The position numbers and the translations under genes are program-made. Source: Kiloniellales bacterium (GTDB lineage Bacteria; Pseudomonadota; Alphaproteobacteria; Kiloniellales; JAKSDN01). Taken from it: 5,938 bases of DNA. Under the pieces are notes generated by a model. It saw nothing but the letters and a program-made list of their open reading frames with translations. It was not told the DNA's origin and made no database searches. Where the stretch lies: positions 1 to 5,938 of the forward strand of contig JAKSDN010000329.1 of assembly GCA_022360075.1 (NCBI GenBank), in the 5' to 3' direction. Positions 5,518 through 5,938 of the stretch are shown here, piece by piece; position 1 is the first letter of the stretch; each line of letters opens with the position of its first letter.

Positions 5518-5938
5518 ATGCCAACGTCCAACCGAGACTCCCTGGCGCCCGGTTCCGTGATCGGCATCCTCGGCGGCGGGCAGCTCGGCCGCATGGCCGC
5601 CTTGGCCGCCGCGCGGCTCGGCTATCGCTGCCACATCTTCTGCCCGGAGGCCGGCGCACCGGCGAGCCAGGTGACCGACCTGACGACACGGGCCGACTAC
5701 ACGGACGAGGCGGCGCTCGCCGCCTTCGCCGAGGCGGTCGACGCGGTCACGCTGGAGTTCGAGAACATCCCGGCGGCAAGCGCCGCGTTCCTGGCCGAGC
5801 GCGTGCCCCTGCGGCCGCGGCCGGAGATCCTGAGCATCTGCCAGAACCGCTTGCGCGAGAAGGACTTCTGTAATGCCAACGGCGTGCCGACGACGCGCTA
5901 CGCCGAAGTCAGCGGGCCCGACGCGCTGGATCGTGTCG
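5518..5938 (+). CDS. purK: N5-carboxyaminoimidazole ribonucleotide synthase PurK, N-terminal part (partial)
   Basis: PurK uses ATP and bicarbonate to carboxylate aminoimidazole ribonucleotide to N5-CAIR, the substrate of PurE. The window shows 140 residues and then ends inside the gene. After a short leader, VIGILGGGQLGRM (14-26) is the N-terminal ATP-grasp preATP motif. VTLEFENIP (77-85) is the typical family block, and a QNR-LREKDF motif marks the start of the central ATP-grasp region. ATG 5518 follows the purE stop (5509-5511) by 6 nt. The only nearby purine-rich sequence is the AGG at the purE stop, so translation is probably coupled to purE. The rest of the ATP-grasp fold lies beyond the right edge. 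Confidence 0.96.
   Translation, partial: MPTSNRDSLAPGSVIGILGGGQLGRMAALAAARLGYRCHIFCPEAGAPASQVTDLTTRADYTDEAALAAFAEAVDAVTLEFENIPAASAAFLAERVPLRPRPEILSICQNRLREKDFCNANGVPTTRYAEVSGPDALDRV

Noticed and set aside
4797..5873. A long plus-strand open frame of 358 codons
   Set aside because: It runs across purE and most of the visible purK in another frame, and its product is Arg/Gly/Pro-rich low complexity. It is a GC-rich shadow of two certain genes.

Overview
This is a GC-rich chromosomal stretch. Its gene families and residue preferences fit an alphaproteobacterium, probably Rhodospirillales or a close relative: an AapJ-type amino-acid binding protein, a short YdcH/DUF465 protein, a TIGR02444 protein and a class I PurE-PurK pair. 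This is inferred from protein resemblance; there is no rRNA or other direct taxonomic marker. All genes look ordinary for a chromosome, and I see no mobile element, CRISPR array or intact tRNA.

Layout. Minus strand, 1-1568: a periplasmic amino-acid-binding protein (546-1568) is followed 34 nt later by the N-terminal part of a membrane sensor protein (511 down to the window edge) whose periplasmic region resembles the TorS type. No permease or ATPase genes lie next to the binding protein within the window, so the pair looks like a ligand-sensing module rather than a transporter. An AT-richer upstream region with inverted repeats (about 1605-1666) and a cluster of three CCGGATCCGG palindromes (1737-1781) separate it from the next unit. 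Minus strand, 1811-3458: a group III 'mixed-substrate' 6-phosphofructokinase is followed 4 nt later by a small TIGR02444 protein of unknown function. The divergent region 3459-3704 holds a consensus TATAAT box. Plus strand, 3705-3920: a YdcH/DUF465 protein, convergent with a soluble diguanylate cyclase on the minus strand (3961-4716).

The 297-nt divergent region between the cyclase and purE is the most structured noncoding DNA here. It holds a perfect 16-bp inverted repeat over the cyclase translation start region, an ACCGTTACGGT palindrome, a 12-bp palindrome, and five tandem 13-bp repeats ending in the purE ribosome binding site. From 5014 onward purE and the 5' part of purK form an operon for the carboxylation of aminoimidazole ribonucleotide in purine synthesis.

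The most notable candidates are the binding-protein/sensor pair without a transporter and the 13-bp repeat array that repeats a ribosome-binding-like sequence in front of purE. The other genes are recognisable members of known families.
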